DNA of 64,000 bases from Candidatus Omnitrophota bacterium. Lineage in GTDB: Bacteria > Ratteibacteria > UBA8468 > B48-G9 > JAFGKM01. The DNA is taken from NCBI GenBank assembly GCA_023819375.1, contig JAMWDI010000001.1:124001-188000 (forward strand), given 5' to 3'. Shown one piece after another: positions 33,066-43,304 of the stretch (its first letter is position 1; each line of letters begins with the position of its first letter). The notes beneath the pieces are model-generated. The model saw only the letters and a list, made by a program, of their open reading frames with translations. It was not told the origin of the DNA and did no database searches. The position numbers and the translations under genes are program-made.

Positions 33066-34205
33066 TTAACTTAATTCCTTATAAATTTCTAAAGTTCTTT
33101 TTGCTGTATTTTCCCATGTAAACATTTCACTTCTTTTTAATCCTTTCTCTATTAATTTTTTTCTTAATTCATTATCTTCTATTAATTTCAATATAGCCCA
33201 CCCTATCTCTTCTTCATCTCTTGGATTAACAAGTAAAGCAGCATCTCCTGCCACCTCAGGCATAGATGATACATTTGAAGTTATAACTGGAACTCCGCAT
33301 CTCATTGCTTCAAGTATCGGAAGTCCAAAGCCTTCATATAAAGAAGGATAAATAAATATATCAGAACCACTATAAAGTAAAGGCAGATCTTGATAAGGAA
33401 CATAATTTGTAAGAACAATGTCTTTTCTGACTCTCACCGGTAACTCATTCAATTTTTTTAAAAACTCCTTTTTTTTCCATCCCAATTTACCACAAATAAC
33501 AAGTTGATAATCAGGTATCTTTTCTTTAATTTTTGCAAAAGTATTTACCAACCTTATATGATTTTTCTTGGGTTCAACAGTACAAACACACAACAAGTAT
33601 TTTTTATAAATTCCGTATTTTCTTTTAATATTTTCAATTCTTTCTTTATCTTCAACTCTATGAAAAAAGTCATCAACTCCTTCATAAACAACACTTATTT
33701 TTTCTGGTTTAACATTAAAATAATTTATTAAATCTTCTTTTGTTGAATTTGAAACAGTAATTATTTTATCTGATTTTCTTATGGCACGTATAACAGCAAA
33801 TTTAAATGTTTCAACTTCTAAGGGATGAAACCAAGAAGGAAAAATGATATATCCTAAATCATGAAAGGTTATAATTTGTTTACCATAAATATTTAAACAA
33901 TAATAAGGCTGAACAAGTATGTGAATTAAATCAAATTTTCCATGTAAAATTTCAACTGGAAAAATCATTTGAAGTGAAGAAACTAATTTATTTGGAAGTA
34001 TTTTAACAGATATATAAAAGTTTTCTGATTTAATTTTTCTTTGTAGATAAAATTTTTCTTTATATTTTTCAATACTACATCCAAATAGAATATAAAGATT
34101 TTCCTTGTCTATCTTAGCAAGATTAGTTACAAGATAATAAGCATACCAACTAATGCCGGTTTTTCTTTTTACAAGAAAACATGATATATCAATCCCTATT
34201 TTCAT
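33066..34205 (-). CDS. GT4-family glycosyltransferase
   Basis: 379 residues with the GT-B fold: an N-terminal acceptor domain (GIDISCFLVKRKTGISWYAYYL) and a C-terminal donor domain with LCVCTVEPKKNHIRLV (about 203) and the E-x7-E motif in SLYEGFGLPILEAMRCGVPVITS (about 290-312), which binds the nucleotide-sugar diphosphate. Mannosyl- or glucosyltransferase activity is likely; it overlaps the next gene (GT2) by 17 bp, suggesting a joint surface polysaccharide pathway. Confidence 0.9.
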   Translation of the reverse strand: MKIGIDISCFLVKRKTGISWYAYYLVTNLAKIDKENLYILFGCSIEKYKEKFYLQRKIKSENFYISVKILPNKLVSSLQMIFPVEILHGKFDLIHILVQPYYCLNIYGKQIITFHDLGYIIFPSWFHPLEVETFKFAVIRAIRKSDKIITVSNSTKEDLINYFNVKPEKISVVYEGVDDFFHRVEDKERIENIKRKYGIYKKYLLCVCTVEPKKNHIRLVNTFAKIKEKIPDYQLVICGKLGWKKKEFLKKLNELPVRVRKDIVLTNYVPYQDLPLLYSGSDIFIYPSLYEGFGLPILEAMRCGVPVITSNVSSMPEVAGDAALLVNPRDEEEIGWAILKLIEDNELRKKLIEKGLKRSEMFTWENTAKRTLEIYKELS

Positions 34206-34878
34206 TTTTTATTTGATTTTTAGCCATATAAAGCCAGATAAAAAAAATATTAGGGACTTTTAAGAATATCTGTAAATACATTTTATAAAATGCAATTGCT
34301 CCTTTTATTCTACTTTTCATCTTTTCTCTTTTTGATATAAATCTTAATCCTTTACACCTTACATTCATAAATTTTAATCTGTTTTTAACAATGTATTTAT
34401 CAATTAATGCTTCAACAGCAAAACGAGAATTTTCCAGTCCTTTTATATTTTCAAAAATTTCCCTTTTTATTGCTCTTTCACCCGAAAAAATATCTATTTT
34501 AAAAAATGGTTCGTTACTGTTATCCCTATAAGAAATAGTCATATCAACTTTTCCTTCAATTACTGGTAATAACAAATCTTCAATATGTTTACATGTTAAG
34601 CCCTGAAGATCTGCATCTAAAAATAAAATTATGTTGCCTCTTGAATTTTCCACTCCAATCTTCATTGCTTTGCCCTTTCCATAATTTCTATCCAGATTAA
34701 TCACCTTTGCACCTGCTTTTAAGGCTATTTCACTTGTTCTATCATTTGAACCATCATTAACAACTATTATTTCATCAACAAAATTACTTTTCTTTACGAC
34801 ATTCAAAACATTTAAAATCCTATATTCCTCATTATAAGCAGGAATCACAACGCTCACCATGTAATCTTTTCTCTCCAT
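34189..34878 (-). CDS. GT2-family glycosyltransferase
   Basis: 229 residues; GT-A fold with VSVVIPAYNEE (from residue 8), VNDGSNDRTSE (about 40-50) and the metal-binding FLDADLQGL (about 90-98). It resembles the GT2 branch of glucosyl-3-phosphoglycerate and dolichol-phosphate-type enzymes. A C-terminal hydrophobic stretch could be a membrane anchor. Two starts, at 34878 and 34860, are possible; the latter has GGAG 12 nt upstream. It overlaps cca and the GT4 gene. Confidence 0.85.
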   Translation of the reverse strand: MERKDYMVSVVIPAYNEEYRILNVLNVVKKSNFVDEIIVVNDGSNDRTSEIALKAGAKVINLDRNYGKGKAMKIGVENSRGNIILFLDADLQGLTCKHIEDLLLPVIEGKVDMTISYRDNSNEPFFKIDIFSGERAIKREIFENIKGLENSRFAVEALIDKYIVKNRLKFMNVRCKGLRFISKREKMKSRIKGAIAFYKMYLQIFLKVPNIFFIWLYMAKNQIKNENRD

Positions 34879-36262
34879 TCTTTAACGAAAGCAACTTTTC
34901 TTTATTTTCTATTATATATTTTTTAAGTATTTTTTTCTTGTTTGGTAATTTATTTTCTACTACAAGATTTTCAAGATGCTCCTTTATTATACCAACTTTT
35001 TTACCTTGTGGGATTTTTAAAATTTCCATAATATCAAATCCATTTATTGCAAGTTTAAAAGATGAAAGTTTATCTTTTTTATTAATCTCTTTAATTCTTT
35101 CTTCTAATTTTGCCAATCTTGTCAATGCTTCCTTAATTTTTTGAGGATTCCTACTTGTCAAATCACTTTTTGCGATTATAAAAAGGGCTTTCATATCTTT
35201 ACCAACTTCTCTTATAAATCTTCTTATTGCACTATCTGTTGGATTTTCTTTTGCAAGAAGATGGGGTCTTAAATGAAATCTTATAAGTTTCCCTATAAAT
35301 CTTGAATTTTCTTCTCCAATTTTCAATCTTTTACAAATATTATAAGCCAATTTTTCTCCTACAAATTCATGTCTATGAAAACTAACTTTTCCTTTTTCAA
35401 TCTTTAAAGTGTAGGGTTTTCCTATATCATGGAGTAAAGCAGAAAGTCGTATATAAACATTTTTTGTAAGTTTTGAAGTATTATCAAGTGTTTTTAAAGT
35501 ATGAGAAAACAAATCTTTACAAGGATGGTCAGTCCTTTGCTCTTTTAAATTGGCTATTTCTGGAAGAATAATTTCAAGAAGGCCTATTTTATCCATTAAT
35601 TCAAAACCAATTGAAGGATGAGAACATTCAAGTATTTTCATAATTTCATCTGCAATTCTTTCTTCACTAACAATCTTTATTCTTTCCTTATTTTTCTTCA
35701 TTCCCTCCAAAGTATTTGGTTCAACTTCAAATTTAAATTTTGTTGCAAATCTTACTCCTCTTAAAATTCTTAAAGGGTCATCATAGAAAGTTTTATCTGG
35801 ATCTATAGGAGTTCTTATAATTTTCTTTTTTATATCAATTCTACCATTAAAGGGATCAAGTATCTCCCCTGTTATTAAATTCTGGGCTATTGCATTTATA
35901 GTAAAATCCCTTCTTTTAAGATCTTCATAAATTGATGCTTTTTCTACAAAAGGTTTTCTAGAATCCTCAGGATAACTCTCTTTTCTGGCAGTTGCAAATT
36001 CAAGTTTAATATCATTTACTTCTATCATTGCAGTCCCAAATCTACCGTAAAATATTGGTGATGGCAGACTAAACATTTCCGCAAATTCCTTTGCAATTTG
36101 TAAAGCATCTTCTTCCATTACAAAATCTATATCTTTACTTTTTCTCTTCAAAATTTTATCTCTAATATATCCCCCAACAAGATATATTTGAATGTTTTTC
36201 TTTAAAGCAAACTCCCTCATTTTTTCTATTATTTCTTCTGATTCAATTCTTTTCTTTTTCAT
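34832..36262 (-). CDS. cca: CCA-adding tRNA nucleotidyltransferase with HD domain
   Basis: Adds CCA to tRNA 3' ends. The 476-residue protein has the class II signature YLVGGYIRD (about 27-35), DIDFV metal ligands (about 44-48), RRDFTINAIA and the DPLRILRGVRFA block. An HD domain (HDIGK about 268-272) with phosphohydrolase-like spacing follows. The tRNA-Leu here has no encoded CCA, so this enzyme is essential for maturation. It ends just inside the GT2 gene; ATGA overlap with the unknown gene upstream. Confidence 0.94.
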   Translation of the reverse strand: MKKKRIESEEIIEKMREFALKKNIQIYLVGGYIRDKILKRKSKDIDFVMEEDALQIAKEFAEMFSLPSPIFYGRFGTAMIEVNDIKLEFATARKESYPEDSRKPFVEKASIYEDLKRRDFTINAIAQNLITGEILDPFNGRIDIKKKIIRTPIDPDKTFYDDPLRILRGVRFATKFKFEVEPNTLEGMKKNKERIKIVSEERIADEIMKILECSHPSIGFELMDKIGLLEIILPEIANLKEQRTDHPCKDLFSHTLKTLDNTSKLTKNVYIRLSALLHDIGKPYTLKIEKGKVSFHRHEFVGEKLAYNICKRLKIGEENSRFIGKLIRFHLRPHLLAKENPTDSAIRRFIREVGKDMKALFIIAKSDLTSRNPQKIKEALTRLAKLEERIKEINKKDKLSSFKLAINGFDIMEILKIPQGKKVGIIKEHLENLVVENKLPNKKKILKKYIIENKEKLLSLKNGEKRLHGERCDSCL

Positions 36263-36621
36263 CTTTCAATTCCATATATAACTTCTTCTATTTCAATAAA
36301 GTCAACCTTATAACCCTTTAAAAGTTTTTTCAAATTGCCTTTACCAATTGAATTAATTGGAACTATTAAATTTTGAGAAATTAAGAAATTCTTTCCAACT
36401 TTTACATATCCACCATTTTTACCAGACAATAATACACCTATGTATCCTTTTTCATCCTTGCATAAATAACCATTTACTGGTGTATTTGTGAAGTTTGAAA
36501 AATTGCCCCACACACTACAAACCCTCATTCTTCTTATTTTTCCTATTTCATCCCTTATTTTTATACTTTTTATCTCAACCTTATTTAATCCTATTTCAAA
36601 TTTACCTATTTTTTTCCACAT
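36259..36621 (-). CDS. Unknown conserved-looking protein
   Basis: 120 residues with no membrane segment or motif I recognise; the sequence alternates hydrophobic and polar residues, suggesting a small beta barrel (for example VCSVWGNF, then VNGYLCKDEKGYIGVLLSGKNGG). It overlaps the MFS gene by 20 bp upstream and cca by 4 bp (ATGA) downstream, so it is translationally coupled and probably a real gene. Confidence 0.7.
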   Translation of the reverse strand: MWKKIGKFEIGLNKVEIKSIKIRDEIGKIRRMRVCSVWGNFSNFTNTPVNGYLCKDEKGYIGVLLSGKNGGYVKVGKNFLISQNLIVPINSIGKGNLKKLLKGYKVDFIEIEEVIYGIER

Positions 36622-37750
36622 TTTTCATATTTATTTTTTGTAAATATAAAAAAATCAAAGAAATGATTTCTACAATGAAAACATAAAACCAAATAATTTT
36701 AAAATTTCTTTCATATAAAAAGCCAACAATTCCACTGCCAATAAAAAGTCCAAATCCATAAATAGTATTGAAAATTCCATATACAAATCCTCTTTGACTA
36801 ATTCTTACTAAATCTGCAATAACTGCCCTTAAAATCGTTTCATGACACCCTATAATTATACCCAAAATTATTACTCCTAATAGAGGAAAATTGAGATTAA
36901 AAATTAAAACAGGGATAAATATTGTAAAAACTGGAACAACAATCAAAGTTTTAAATTTTATTCTATCATATAAATTTCCTATAATTAACGCGATAATTCC
37001 ATCGATTGCCATAGAGAGTGTATAAAAAAGAGGAATGTTAGAAAGAGGGATAGTATTTTTAATATGATAAGCAATAATTGGAAAGTTTACAAGACCCACT
37101 ATTGAAAAAAATATAAAAAATAAATAGAAAATCAGTGAATAATTTGGACTTTCTTTATCCTGTTTAATTTCTTTTATCTCAACAGCAAAACTGTAAATTT
37201 TTTTTAAGATAATAATTACGCAAACAAGAAAAAAACATGGAAACCACATCAAATGAAAGGCAAAAGAATAGTTTCCAAATTTTTTAAGTGAATAAAAGAA
37301 TATAAATGGACCTAAAAATGCTCCAATCTGATCCAGTACCTCGTGAATACCAAAACTTTTTCCATATCCAATATTCTTACCAACAATTGAAATTAAAACA
37401 TCTCGTGCAGGTGTTCTAATAGCCTTTCCAGTTCTTTCAATTAGTAGCAATAAAACTGCAATTTCCCAACTTTTTGCAAAAGCGAGCAATGGAAGAAAAC
37501 AAATTGAAAGATATCCTATAATTGTAAATAACCAATATGACTTTTTTTTGTCAGAAAAATATCCAGTAAAAAATCTTAAAGAATATGTTAAAAACTCACC
37601 TAATCCAGAAAAAAAGCCAATTATGAAAGCACTTGCCCCAAGAGAAGCAAGAAAAGGGCCATTTATACTTCTTATTCCTTCATAAACAATATCACCGAAT
37701 AAACTTACTAAACCAAAAAGTAGTATTATATAAAATGCTTGATTTCTCAT
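36602..37750 (-). CDS. Major facilitator superfamily transporter
   Basis: 382 residues from the ATG at 37750, with about twelve hydrophobic segments and the MFS loop GYFSDKKKSYWLF (between segments 2 and 3, about 60-72) and ERTGKAIRTPARD, found in a conserved branch of uncharacterised exporters. The substrate is unknown. A TTG at 37792 could add 14 residues but lies in the nusA promoter region. It is the first gene of the minus-strand run leading to EndoQ. A TATAGT (37768 to 37763) lies 12 bp before the ATG and there is no Shine-Dalgarno site. Confidence 0.85.
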   Translation of the reverse strand: MRNQAFYIILLFGLVSLFGDIVYEGIRSINGPFLASLGASAFIIGFFSGLGEFLTYSLRFFTGYFSDKKKSYWLFTIIGYLSICFLPLLAFAKSWEIAVLLLLIERTGKAIRTPARDVLISIVGKNIGYGKSFGIHEVLDQIGAFLGPFIFFYSLKKFGNYSFAFHLMWFPCFFLVCVIIILKKIYSFAVEIKEIKQDKESPNYSLIFYLFFIFFSIVGLVNFPIIAYHIKNTIPLSNIPLFYTLSMAIDGIIALIIGNLYDRIKFKTLIVVPVFTIFIPVLIFNLNFPLLGVIILGIIIGCHETILRAVIADLVRISQRGFVYGIFNTIYGFGLFIGSGIVGFLYERNFKIIWFYVFIVEIISLIFLYLQKINMKNVEKNR

Positions 37751-37769
37751 AAAGTAAAGTTTACTATAC

Positions 37770-37798
37770 TTGACATTTAAAGACAAATCCAATAAAAT
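37770..37798 (+). promoter_or_regulatory. Consensus promoter of the nusA-rho run
   Basis: TTGACA (37770-37775), a 17-nt spacer and TAAAAT (37793-37798), followed by a GGAGGT ribosome site and the nusA ATG at 37821. The same gap carries the divergent start region of the MFS gene. Confidence 0.75.
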
Positions 37799-37820
37799 TA
37801 AAATTATGGAGGTATAGGAA

Positions 37821-38798
37821 ATGAAAAAAGAGATTGTTGCTTTATTAGAATACTGGGAAAAAGAAAAAGGGATTGAAAAAAGTTATTTAATAGAATCTCT
37901 TGAGGATGGACTTTTGACTGTTTATAGAAAAAAAGCAGGACTTCCTGAAGATATCAGAATAAAAATAGATTGTGAAAGTGGAGATATAAAATTCATTAAT
38001 GAAAAAGGCGAAGAAGTTCCTCCACCTAATTTCCCATGGGCAAGAATCGCTGCTCAAACTGCAAGACAAGTTTTACTTCAAAAAATAAGAGAAGCCGAAA
38101 AAAATACTATATACAAGGAATTTAAAAAACTTGAAGGAGAAATTATAAGCGGAATTGTTGAAAGATTTGAAAATGAAAATATTGTTGTTACTATTGGGAA
38201 AAAGGCAGAAGGACTTCTTCCTCATCATCACAGACTTGCAAATGATCACTTTAGAATTGGTGATGGAATAAAATGTTATCTTCTTGAAGTTAGACCACCT
38301 TCTAAAGGAAATTATCAGTTAATACTTTCAAGAACACATCCAGATTTTGTAAGGAAACTACTTGAAAATGAAATACCTGAAATAAAGGAGAAAATTGTTG
38401 AAATAAAGGCACTGGCAAGATTTCCAGGAGATCTTACTAAAGTTGCTGTATATTCAAATAATGAAAAGGTTGATCCTGTAGGAACGTGCATAGGAGATAA
38501 GGCAGCAAGAATTAAAAATATAGTAAAAGAATTGAAAGGAGAGAAAATAGAAGTTATTCCGTGGGATGAGAATATAGTTAATTTTATAAAAAATTCCTTA
38601 GCACCAGCCAAAACAAAGGAAGTTTATATAAATGAAGAAAAAAAAGAGGCAATTGTAATTGTTGATGATGACCAATTATTCCTTGCAATTGGCAAAAAAG
38701 GACAAAATGTTCGTCTTGCTTCAAAATTGACTGGCTGGAACATTAAAGTCTTTAAAACATCTGAATATAAAAAGGAAACTGCTGAAAATTTAAAATGA
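37821..38798 (+). CDS. nusA: Transcription termination/antitermination factor NusA
   Basis: The 325-residue protein has the N-terminal RNA-polymerase-binding domain, an S1 domain (about 108-180), then KH1 and KH2 domains ([15 protein letters not shown] near 226 and [13 protein letters not shown] near 290). It ends soon after KH2, so the C-terminal acidic repeats of proteobacterial NusA are absent, as in many bacteria. It starts the housekeeping run and overlaps infB by 4 bp; rimP, usually upstream, is not present. Confidence 0.96.
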   Translation: MKKEIVALLEYWEKEKGIEKSYLIESLEDGLLTVYRKKAGLPEDIRIKIDCESGDIKFINEKGEEVPPPNFPWARIAAQTARQVLLQKIREAEKNTIYKEFKKLEGEIISGIVERFENENIVVTIGKKAEGLLPHHHRLANDHFRIGDGIKCYLLEVRPPSKGNYQLILSRTHPDFVRKLLENEIPEIKEKIVEIKALARFPGDLTKVAVYSNNEKVDPVGTCIGDKAARIKNIVKELKGEKIEVIPWDENIVNFIKNSLAPAKTKEVYINEEKKEAIVIVDDDQLFLAIGKKGQNVRLASKLTGWNIKVFKTSEYKKETAENLK

Positions 38799-40735
38799 GA
38801 ATATACGAATTATCTAAACAATATAATAAGCCGATAAAAGAAATTTTAGAAATTTTAGAAAAGATTGGAATTAAAGGCAAAAAGTCTTTAAGTTCTCTAA
38901 AAGATGAAGAATTAAAAAAAGTTGAAGAAGTTTTTAAAAAAGAAGAATTAAAAAAAGTTGAAGAAAAACCTGTTGAAGAAAAAAAGAAAATTATTTTTAA
39001 AGGAAATGAAACAGTTAAAGAAATCGCTGAAAAAATACAAATTCCACCAAATGAAATCTTGAAATATTTATTAAATTTAAAAATTGTTGTCAATGTAAAT
39101 CAAAAACTTGAAAAAAGTGTAATTGAAAAAATCTGTGAAAAATTTAATATATTACCTGTTTTTGAAGAAGAAAAAATAATATTACCTGAAAAAAAGAAAG
39201 AAGAACCAGAACCAATTTTTGTTAAAAGAGCTCCAGTAGTTACAATTATGGGACATGTTGATCATGGGAAAACAACAATACTTGATAAAATACGCAAAAG
39301 TAGAATTGCTGAAAAGGAAGTTGGACAAATAACCCAAAAAATAGGTGCTTATAAAGTCAATCTTCCCGAGGGTTCCATCGTTTTTCTTGATACACCAGGA
39401 CACGAAGCATTTACAGCAATGAGAGCAATGGGTGCTAAAGTAACAGATATTGTAGTTCTTGTTGTAGCTGCTGATGAAGGTGTAAAACCTCAAACTATTG
39501 AAGCATTAAATCATGCAAAATCAGCAAATGTCCCTATAATAGTTGCAATAAATAAAATTGATAAACCGAATATAAATCCTGAAATAATTAAACAACAACT
39601 TTCTGAACACGGATTAATTCCAGAAGAATGGGGCGGAGACACTGTTTATGTAAAAGTTTCTGGATTAACAGGCGAGGGAATTAATGAACTTCTTGAAATG
39701 ATACTTCTTGTTGGAGAAATGCTTGAATTAAAAGCCCAAATAAATTGCAAAGGAGAAGGAACAGTTATTGAATCATCTTTGGATAGATTTAGAGGACCTG
39801 TAATAAGTGTAATTGTTGAAAAAGGAAAATTAAAAGTCGGAGACCCATTTATAGCAGGAACTACTTGGGGAAAAATTAGAGCAATGTTTGATGACTGGGG
39901 AAATCGTTTAGAAGAAGCAGACCCCTCTACTCCTGTTGAAATATTGGGTGCACACGATATTGTGGTTCCAGGAAGTAAATTTAAAGTTGTTGACTCAGAT
40001 AAAGAAGCAAAAGAATTTGCAGAAAGGATTGAAGAAGAAAGAAAAAAAACAGTTATACCTGTCAAAAGATTAAGTTTGAAAGATCTGTATGAAGAGATTA
40101 AAAAGGGAGAAGTTAAAGAATTAAATATAATTCTTAAAACTGATTTTTATAATTCCATAGATGCAATCAAAAATGTAATAAGCAAAATTCCTCAAAATGA
40201 AATAAAAATTAATATTCTTCATGCTGGAACTGGACCAATAAGTGAATCGGATGTTCTACTTGCTTCAGCCTCCAATGGTATTATTCTTGGATTTAAAGTA
40301 CCTGTAGATCCTAAAGCAAAAGAAATAGCCAAAAAAGAAAATGTTGAAATAAGAACTTATGAAATTATCTATGATATTGGAGATGAACTTGTTAAAGCAA
40401 TTGAAGGAATGCTTGAACCAGAAATTAAAGAAGAATTACAAGGACAAGCCCTTGTAAAAAAGGTGTTTAAACTTTCAAAAAATTTAGTTGTAGCAGGATG
40501 TCTTGTTGTTGATGGTAAAGTAATAAAAAATTCAAAGGTTAAAATTGTAAGAAATGGAAAAATAATCTTTGAAGGCGTTCTTTCAAGTTTAAAAAGATTT
40601 AAGGAAAGTGTAAATGAAGTAAGTTATAACAATGAATGTGGAATAGGAATTGATAATTTTTATGATTTTCAAGAAGGGGACATAATACAATGTTATGCCC
40701 TTGTTGAAGTTCCTAGAAAACTAAAAGGAGTTTAA
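38795..40735 (+). CDS. infB: Translation initiation factor IF-2
   Basis: The 646-residue GTPase places initiator tRNA on the ribosome. GTP-binding motifs are GHVDHGKTT (about 152-160), DTPGHEA (about 199), NKID (about 252), then domains II, III and IV. The N-terminal part is short for IF-2 and includes an EELKKVEE repeat (36-bp period, about 38,900-38,965). It lacks the usual rbfA and truB downstream. Confidence 0.97.
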   Translation: MRIYELSKQYNKPIKEILEILEKIGIKGKKSLSSLKDEELKKVEEVFKKEELKKVEEKPVEEKKKIIFKGNETVKEIAEKIQIPPNEILKYLLNLKIVVNVNQKLEKSVIEKICEKFNILPVFEEEKIILPEKKKEEPEPIFVKRAPVVTIMGHVDHGKTTILDKIRKSRIAEKEVGQITQKIGAYKVNLPEGSIVFLDTPGHEAFTAMRAMGAKVTDIVVLVVAADEGVKPQTIEALNHAKSANVPIIVAINKIDKPNINPEIIKQQLSEHGLIPEEWGGDTVYVKVSGLTGEGINELLEMILLVGEMLELKAQINCKGEGTVIESSLDRFRGPVISVIVEKGKLKVGDPFIAGTTWGKIRAMFDDWGNRLEEADPSTPVEILGAHDIVVPGSKFKVVDSDKEAKEFAERIEEERKKTVIPVKRLSLKDLYEEIKKGEVKELNIILKTDFYNSIDAIKNVISKIPQNEIKINILHAGTGPISESDVLLASASNGIILGFKVPVDPKAKEIAKKENVEIRTYEIIYDIGDELVKAIEGMLEPEIKEELQGQALVKKVFKLSKNLVVAGCLVVDGKVIKNSKVKIVRNGKIIFEGVLSSLKRFKESVNEVSYNNECGIGIDNFYDFQEGDIIQCYALVEVPRKLKGV

Positions 40736-40737
40736 AA

Positions 40738-41073
40738 ATGGATTGTGTATTTTGTAAAATAATAAAAAATGAGATAAAAAGTGAAAAAATTTACGAAGAT
40801 GAGGATGTCATATGTATAAGAGATATAAATCCACAGGCACCAATCCATATTTTAATAATTCCTAAAAAACATATTGAAAAACTTTATCAAACAGATGAAA
40901 TTGAACTTCTTGGAAAAATGTTAAAAATTGCATGCTTAATGGCAGAAAAAGAAAAAATCAAAGAGTCAGGATTCAGAATAGTTATAAATACAAACAGAAA
41001 TGCAGGCCAAAGTGTAGAACATATTCATTTTCATCTTTTAGGTGGAAGGGTAATGCTTTGGCCACCTGGTTAA
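40738..41073 (+). CDS. HINT-family HIT protein
   Basis: 111 residues, the classical purine nucleoside phosphoramidase size. DCVFCKIIKNE at the start and SVEHIHFHLLGGR near the end form the HINT signature with the catalytic His in HIHFH. It lies 2 bp after infB and is read with it. A second, different HIT protein is encoded at 32.5 kb. Confidence 0.93.
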   Translation: MDCVFCKIIKNEIKSEKIYEDEDVICIRDINPQAPIHILIIPKKHIEKLYQTDEIELLGKMLKIACLMAEKEKIKESGFRIVINTNRNAGQSVEHIHFHLLGGRVMLWPPG

Positions 41074-41099
41074 AAAATATAATATGAATTTTTATAAAA

Positions 41100-41663
41100 A
41101 TGAAAAAGAAACTTTTTTATTTTTTACTGTTTTTTTTGTTTTTCCTAACATCTTGTGGAAAGAAAGAAGAAAAGGATGTTAAAAGTTCAGAAGAAGAAAA
41201 ACTTTCAGAATTTTCTTTAAAACAATTTTCACATAAATATCTTCTCATTGTTAATGGGGAAAGTGCAGAAATTTTAGAAAATAAGAATATAAAAGTTTCT
41301 TCTCCTTCTTTTTCACTGAAGACTTCAGACGAAATAATTGAAATAAAAACGGATAAATTGGGAAAAGGAGAAATTAAAGTTGAACCTGAGACAAAGCAAA
41401 TTAAAGAAATAACAATAACTGGAAAGATTTTAATTTTATATAAGGACAAAAAGGAAGAGAAAATAACAATGGAAATATCATGCGAAAAATTAACTTATAT
41501 TGATGAAAAAAAAGAAATGATATTTGAAGGAAATCCTCTTATTAAAAGAGGAAAAAATAAATTTTCAGGTGATAGGATTATTTACAATATTGAAAAAAAT
41601 ATCATAGAAATAAAGGGAAATGTGAATGTTGAAATATTTCCTGAAGAAAAATCTGGTAAATAG
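41100..41663 (+). CDS. LptA/LptC-like lipoprotein
   Basis: 187 residues with a lipoprotein signal peptide ending in LTSC (about 15-18), then a basic linker and a C-terminal beta-jellyroll of the OstA/LptA type with repeated strands (KIEKLTYIDEKKEMIFEGN, then GDRIIYNIEKNIIEIKGNV). LptC/LptA move lipopolysaccharide across the periplasm, so this supports an outer membrane. A lipobox is unusual for LptC, so the exact homologue is uncertain. It overlaps the SpoIID-like gene by 38 bp. Confidence 0.75.
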   Translation: MKKKLFYFLLFFLFFLTSCGKKEEKDVKSSEEEKLSEFSLKQFSHKYLLIVNGESAEILENKNIKVSSPSFSLKTSDEIIEIKTDKLGKGEIKVEPETKQIKEITITGKILILYKDKKEEKITMEISCEKLTYIDEKKEMIFEGNPLIKRGKNKFSGDRIIYNIEKNIIEIKGNVNVEIFPEEKSGK

Positions 41664-42522
41664 TTTGGTTTTAATTATTTTTTCTGTTTTTTATGCGTTT
41701 TCACAGAATTTATATATTAAACTACTTGATGGTGAAGTTATAAAAGAAATTGAACTTGAGGAATATATTGCAGGAGTTGTTTCAGAAGAAATGAGTGATA
41801 AATATCCAATAGAAGCGTTAAAAGCACAAGCAGTTATCTCAAGGACTTATTTGCTCTGGAAAATAAAAACAAATAAAAACAATAGTTATGACATTGAAAA
41901 TTCAGTCTATAATCAAGTTTATAAGCCTTGTAGAAGTGAAAAAATAAAACATGCTATTGAAGAAACAAAAGGAGAAATTTTAACAACTTTTAATGGTGAA
42001 ATAATGCCTGTCTTTTTTCATGCCTGTTGTGGCGGCAAAACAGCAATTCCTTCAGATGTCTGGAGTGGAAATTATAATTTTATTTCTTCAATTGAAGATC
42101 CATATTGTAAAAATTCTAAATATACTCACTGGGAAAAGAAAATTCCAAAAGATTATTTATCTCAACTTTTTGGGTTTAAAATTTTAAAAGTAGAAATAAT
42201 AGAAAGAGATATTTCTGGAAGAGCAAAATTTTTGCAAATTATTGGAGAAAATGGTATAATTAAAAAATTTAAAGGGAATGAATTTAGATTAAAGATAAAT
42301 GGAAGAAAATTTTATTTCCACAATCCATATATAATTCCAAGTACTTTATTTGATATTGAAGACAATGGCAATATTATAATTATGAAAGGGAAAGGATATG
42401 GCCATGGTGTTGGAATGTGTCAGGAAGGTGCAAAAAAAATGGCTGAAATTGGATTTAATTATAAAGAAATATTAAAATTTTATTTCCCTGAACTGGAAAT
42501 AAGGAATTTTTATAAGAATTAA
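41626..42522 (+). CDS. SpoIID/LytB-domain protein
   Basis: 298 residues with an N-terminal hydrophobic segment (about 10-26), then the SpoIID domain: LEEYIAGVVSEEM (about 47-59) with its catalytic-type Glu, EALKAQAVISRTYLLW and GYGHGVGMCQEGAKKMA near the end. SpoIID is a peptidoglycan lytic transglycosylase; in non-sporulating bacteria relatives act in cell wall remodelling. It overlaps the LptA/LptC-like gene by 38 bp. Confidence 0.87.
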   Translation: MLKYFLKKNLVNSLVLIIFSVFYAFSQNLYIKLLDGEVIKEIELEEYIAGVVSEEMSDKYPIEALKAQAVISRTYLLWKIKTNKNNSYDIENSVYNQVYKPCRSEKIKHAIEETKGEILTTFNGEIMPVFFHACCGGKTAIPSDVWSGNYNFISSIEDPYCKNSKYTHWEKKIPKDYLSQLFGFKILKVEIIERDISGRAKFLQIIGENGIIKKFKGNEFRLKINGRKFYFHNPYIIPSTLFDIEDNGNIIIMKGKGYGHGVGMCQEGAKKMAEIGFNYKEILKFYFPELEIRNFYKN

Positions 42523-42536
42523 AAAGGAGTAAGAAT

Positions 42537-42833
42537 ATGGATATTAAAATCCATTCAGAAGTTAAAATAGACAAAGTATTTGAGGATTATATAAAAGAAA
42601 AAATTGAAAAACTGCAAAAGTTTATTTTTGATAATGGCTACGTAGAGTTTCATATAAGAAAAGATGGTTCTTTATTTTTAACTGAATTTTATTTGCATTC
42701 AAAAAATTTAAAGGTTTTTTTAACAGAAAAAAGCAACGATCTTAATAGAAGTGTTGAAATTTTACTTGACAGAGCAAAAGAAAAAGTGAGAAAACTGCAT
42801 GATAAAATTGTAAACAAAAAGGGGGAAAAATGA
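42537..42833 (+). CDS. hpf: Ribosome hibernation promoting factor (short form)
   Basis: 98 residues matching the N-terminal domain of HPF/RaiA, ending without the C-terminal dimerisation domain of long HPF: DIKIHSEVKIDKVFEDYIKEKIEKLQKF at the start (the first beta-alpha unit) and VEILLDRAKEKVRKLHDKI at the end. It blocks the mRNA channel in resting ribosomes. AAAAGGAG lies upstream. It overlaps ptsN by 4 bp, the same hpf-ptsN order as near rpoN in proteobacteria. Confidence 0.88.
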   Translation: MDIKIHSEVKIDKVFEDYIKEKIEKLQKFIFDNGYVEFHIRKDGSLFLTEFYLHSKNLKVFLTEKSNDLNRSVEILLDRAKEKVRKLHDKIVNKKGEK

Positions 42834-43303
42834 AAATTGTTGATTATCTTAAAGAGGACCGAATAATAATTAATTTAAAAAGTAGAGACAAAAAGGGAGT
42901 TTTGAAGGAATTGATAAGTTTATTAGAAAAAAATGGTTATGTTAAAGATGGAGAAAAGATACTTGAAACTGTGATGGAAAGAGAAAAACTTGGCTCAACA
43001 GGAATTGGACAGGGAATAGCAATACCACATGCTAAAACAGACCAAATTAACGATATTATTTGTGCTCTTGGAATATCAAAAAATGGTGTTGATTTTGATT
43101 CCCTTGATGGAGAACCAGTTTATATTATATTTTTAGTCCTTGCACCAATAAAATCTATAGGACAACATTTAAAAACCCTTGCCAAAATTGCAAGACTTTT
43201 AAAAGACAAAGTTTTTAGAACTTCACTAAGAAATTGTAAAACCCCTGAAGAAGCATTAAAAATTATTAAAGAAGATGAAGAAAAACTAAATAGTTTGACT
43301 TAA
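42830..43303 (+). CDS. ptsN: PTS IIA component, PtsN-type
   Basis: 157 residues of the mannitol/fructose IIA family; the phosphorylated His lies in GIAIPHAKT (about 63-71), with GSTGIGQG just before. No IIB or IIC partner follows, so a regulatory role like that of PtsN (IIA-Ntr) is likelier than sugar import. It shares ends with hpf (4 bp) and is 1 bp from ptsI. Confidence 0.88.
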   Translation: MKIVDYLKEDRIIINLKSRDKKGVLKELISLLEKNGYVKDGEKILETVMEREKLGSTGIGQGIAIPHAKTDQINDIICALGISKNGVDFDSLDGEPVYIIFLVLAPIKSIGQHLKTLAKIARLLKDKVFRTSLRNCKTPEEALKIIKEDEEKLNSLT

Positions 43304-43304
43304 A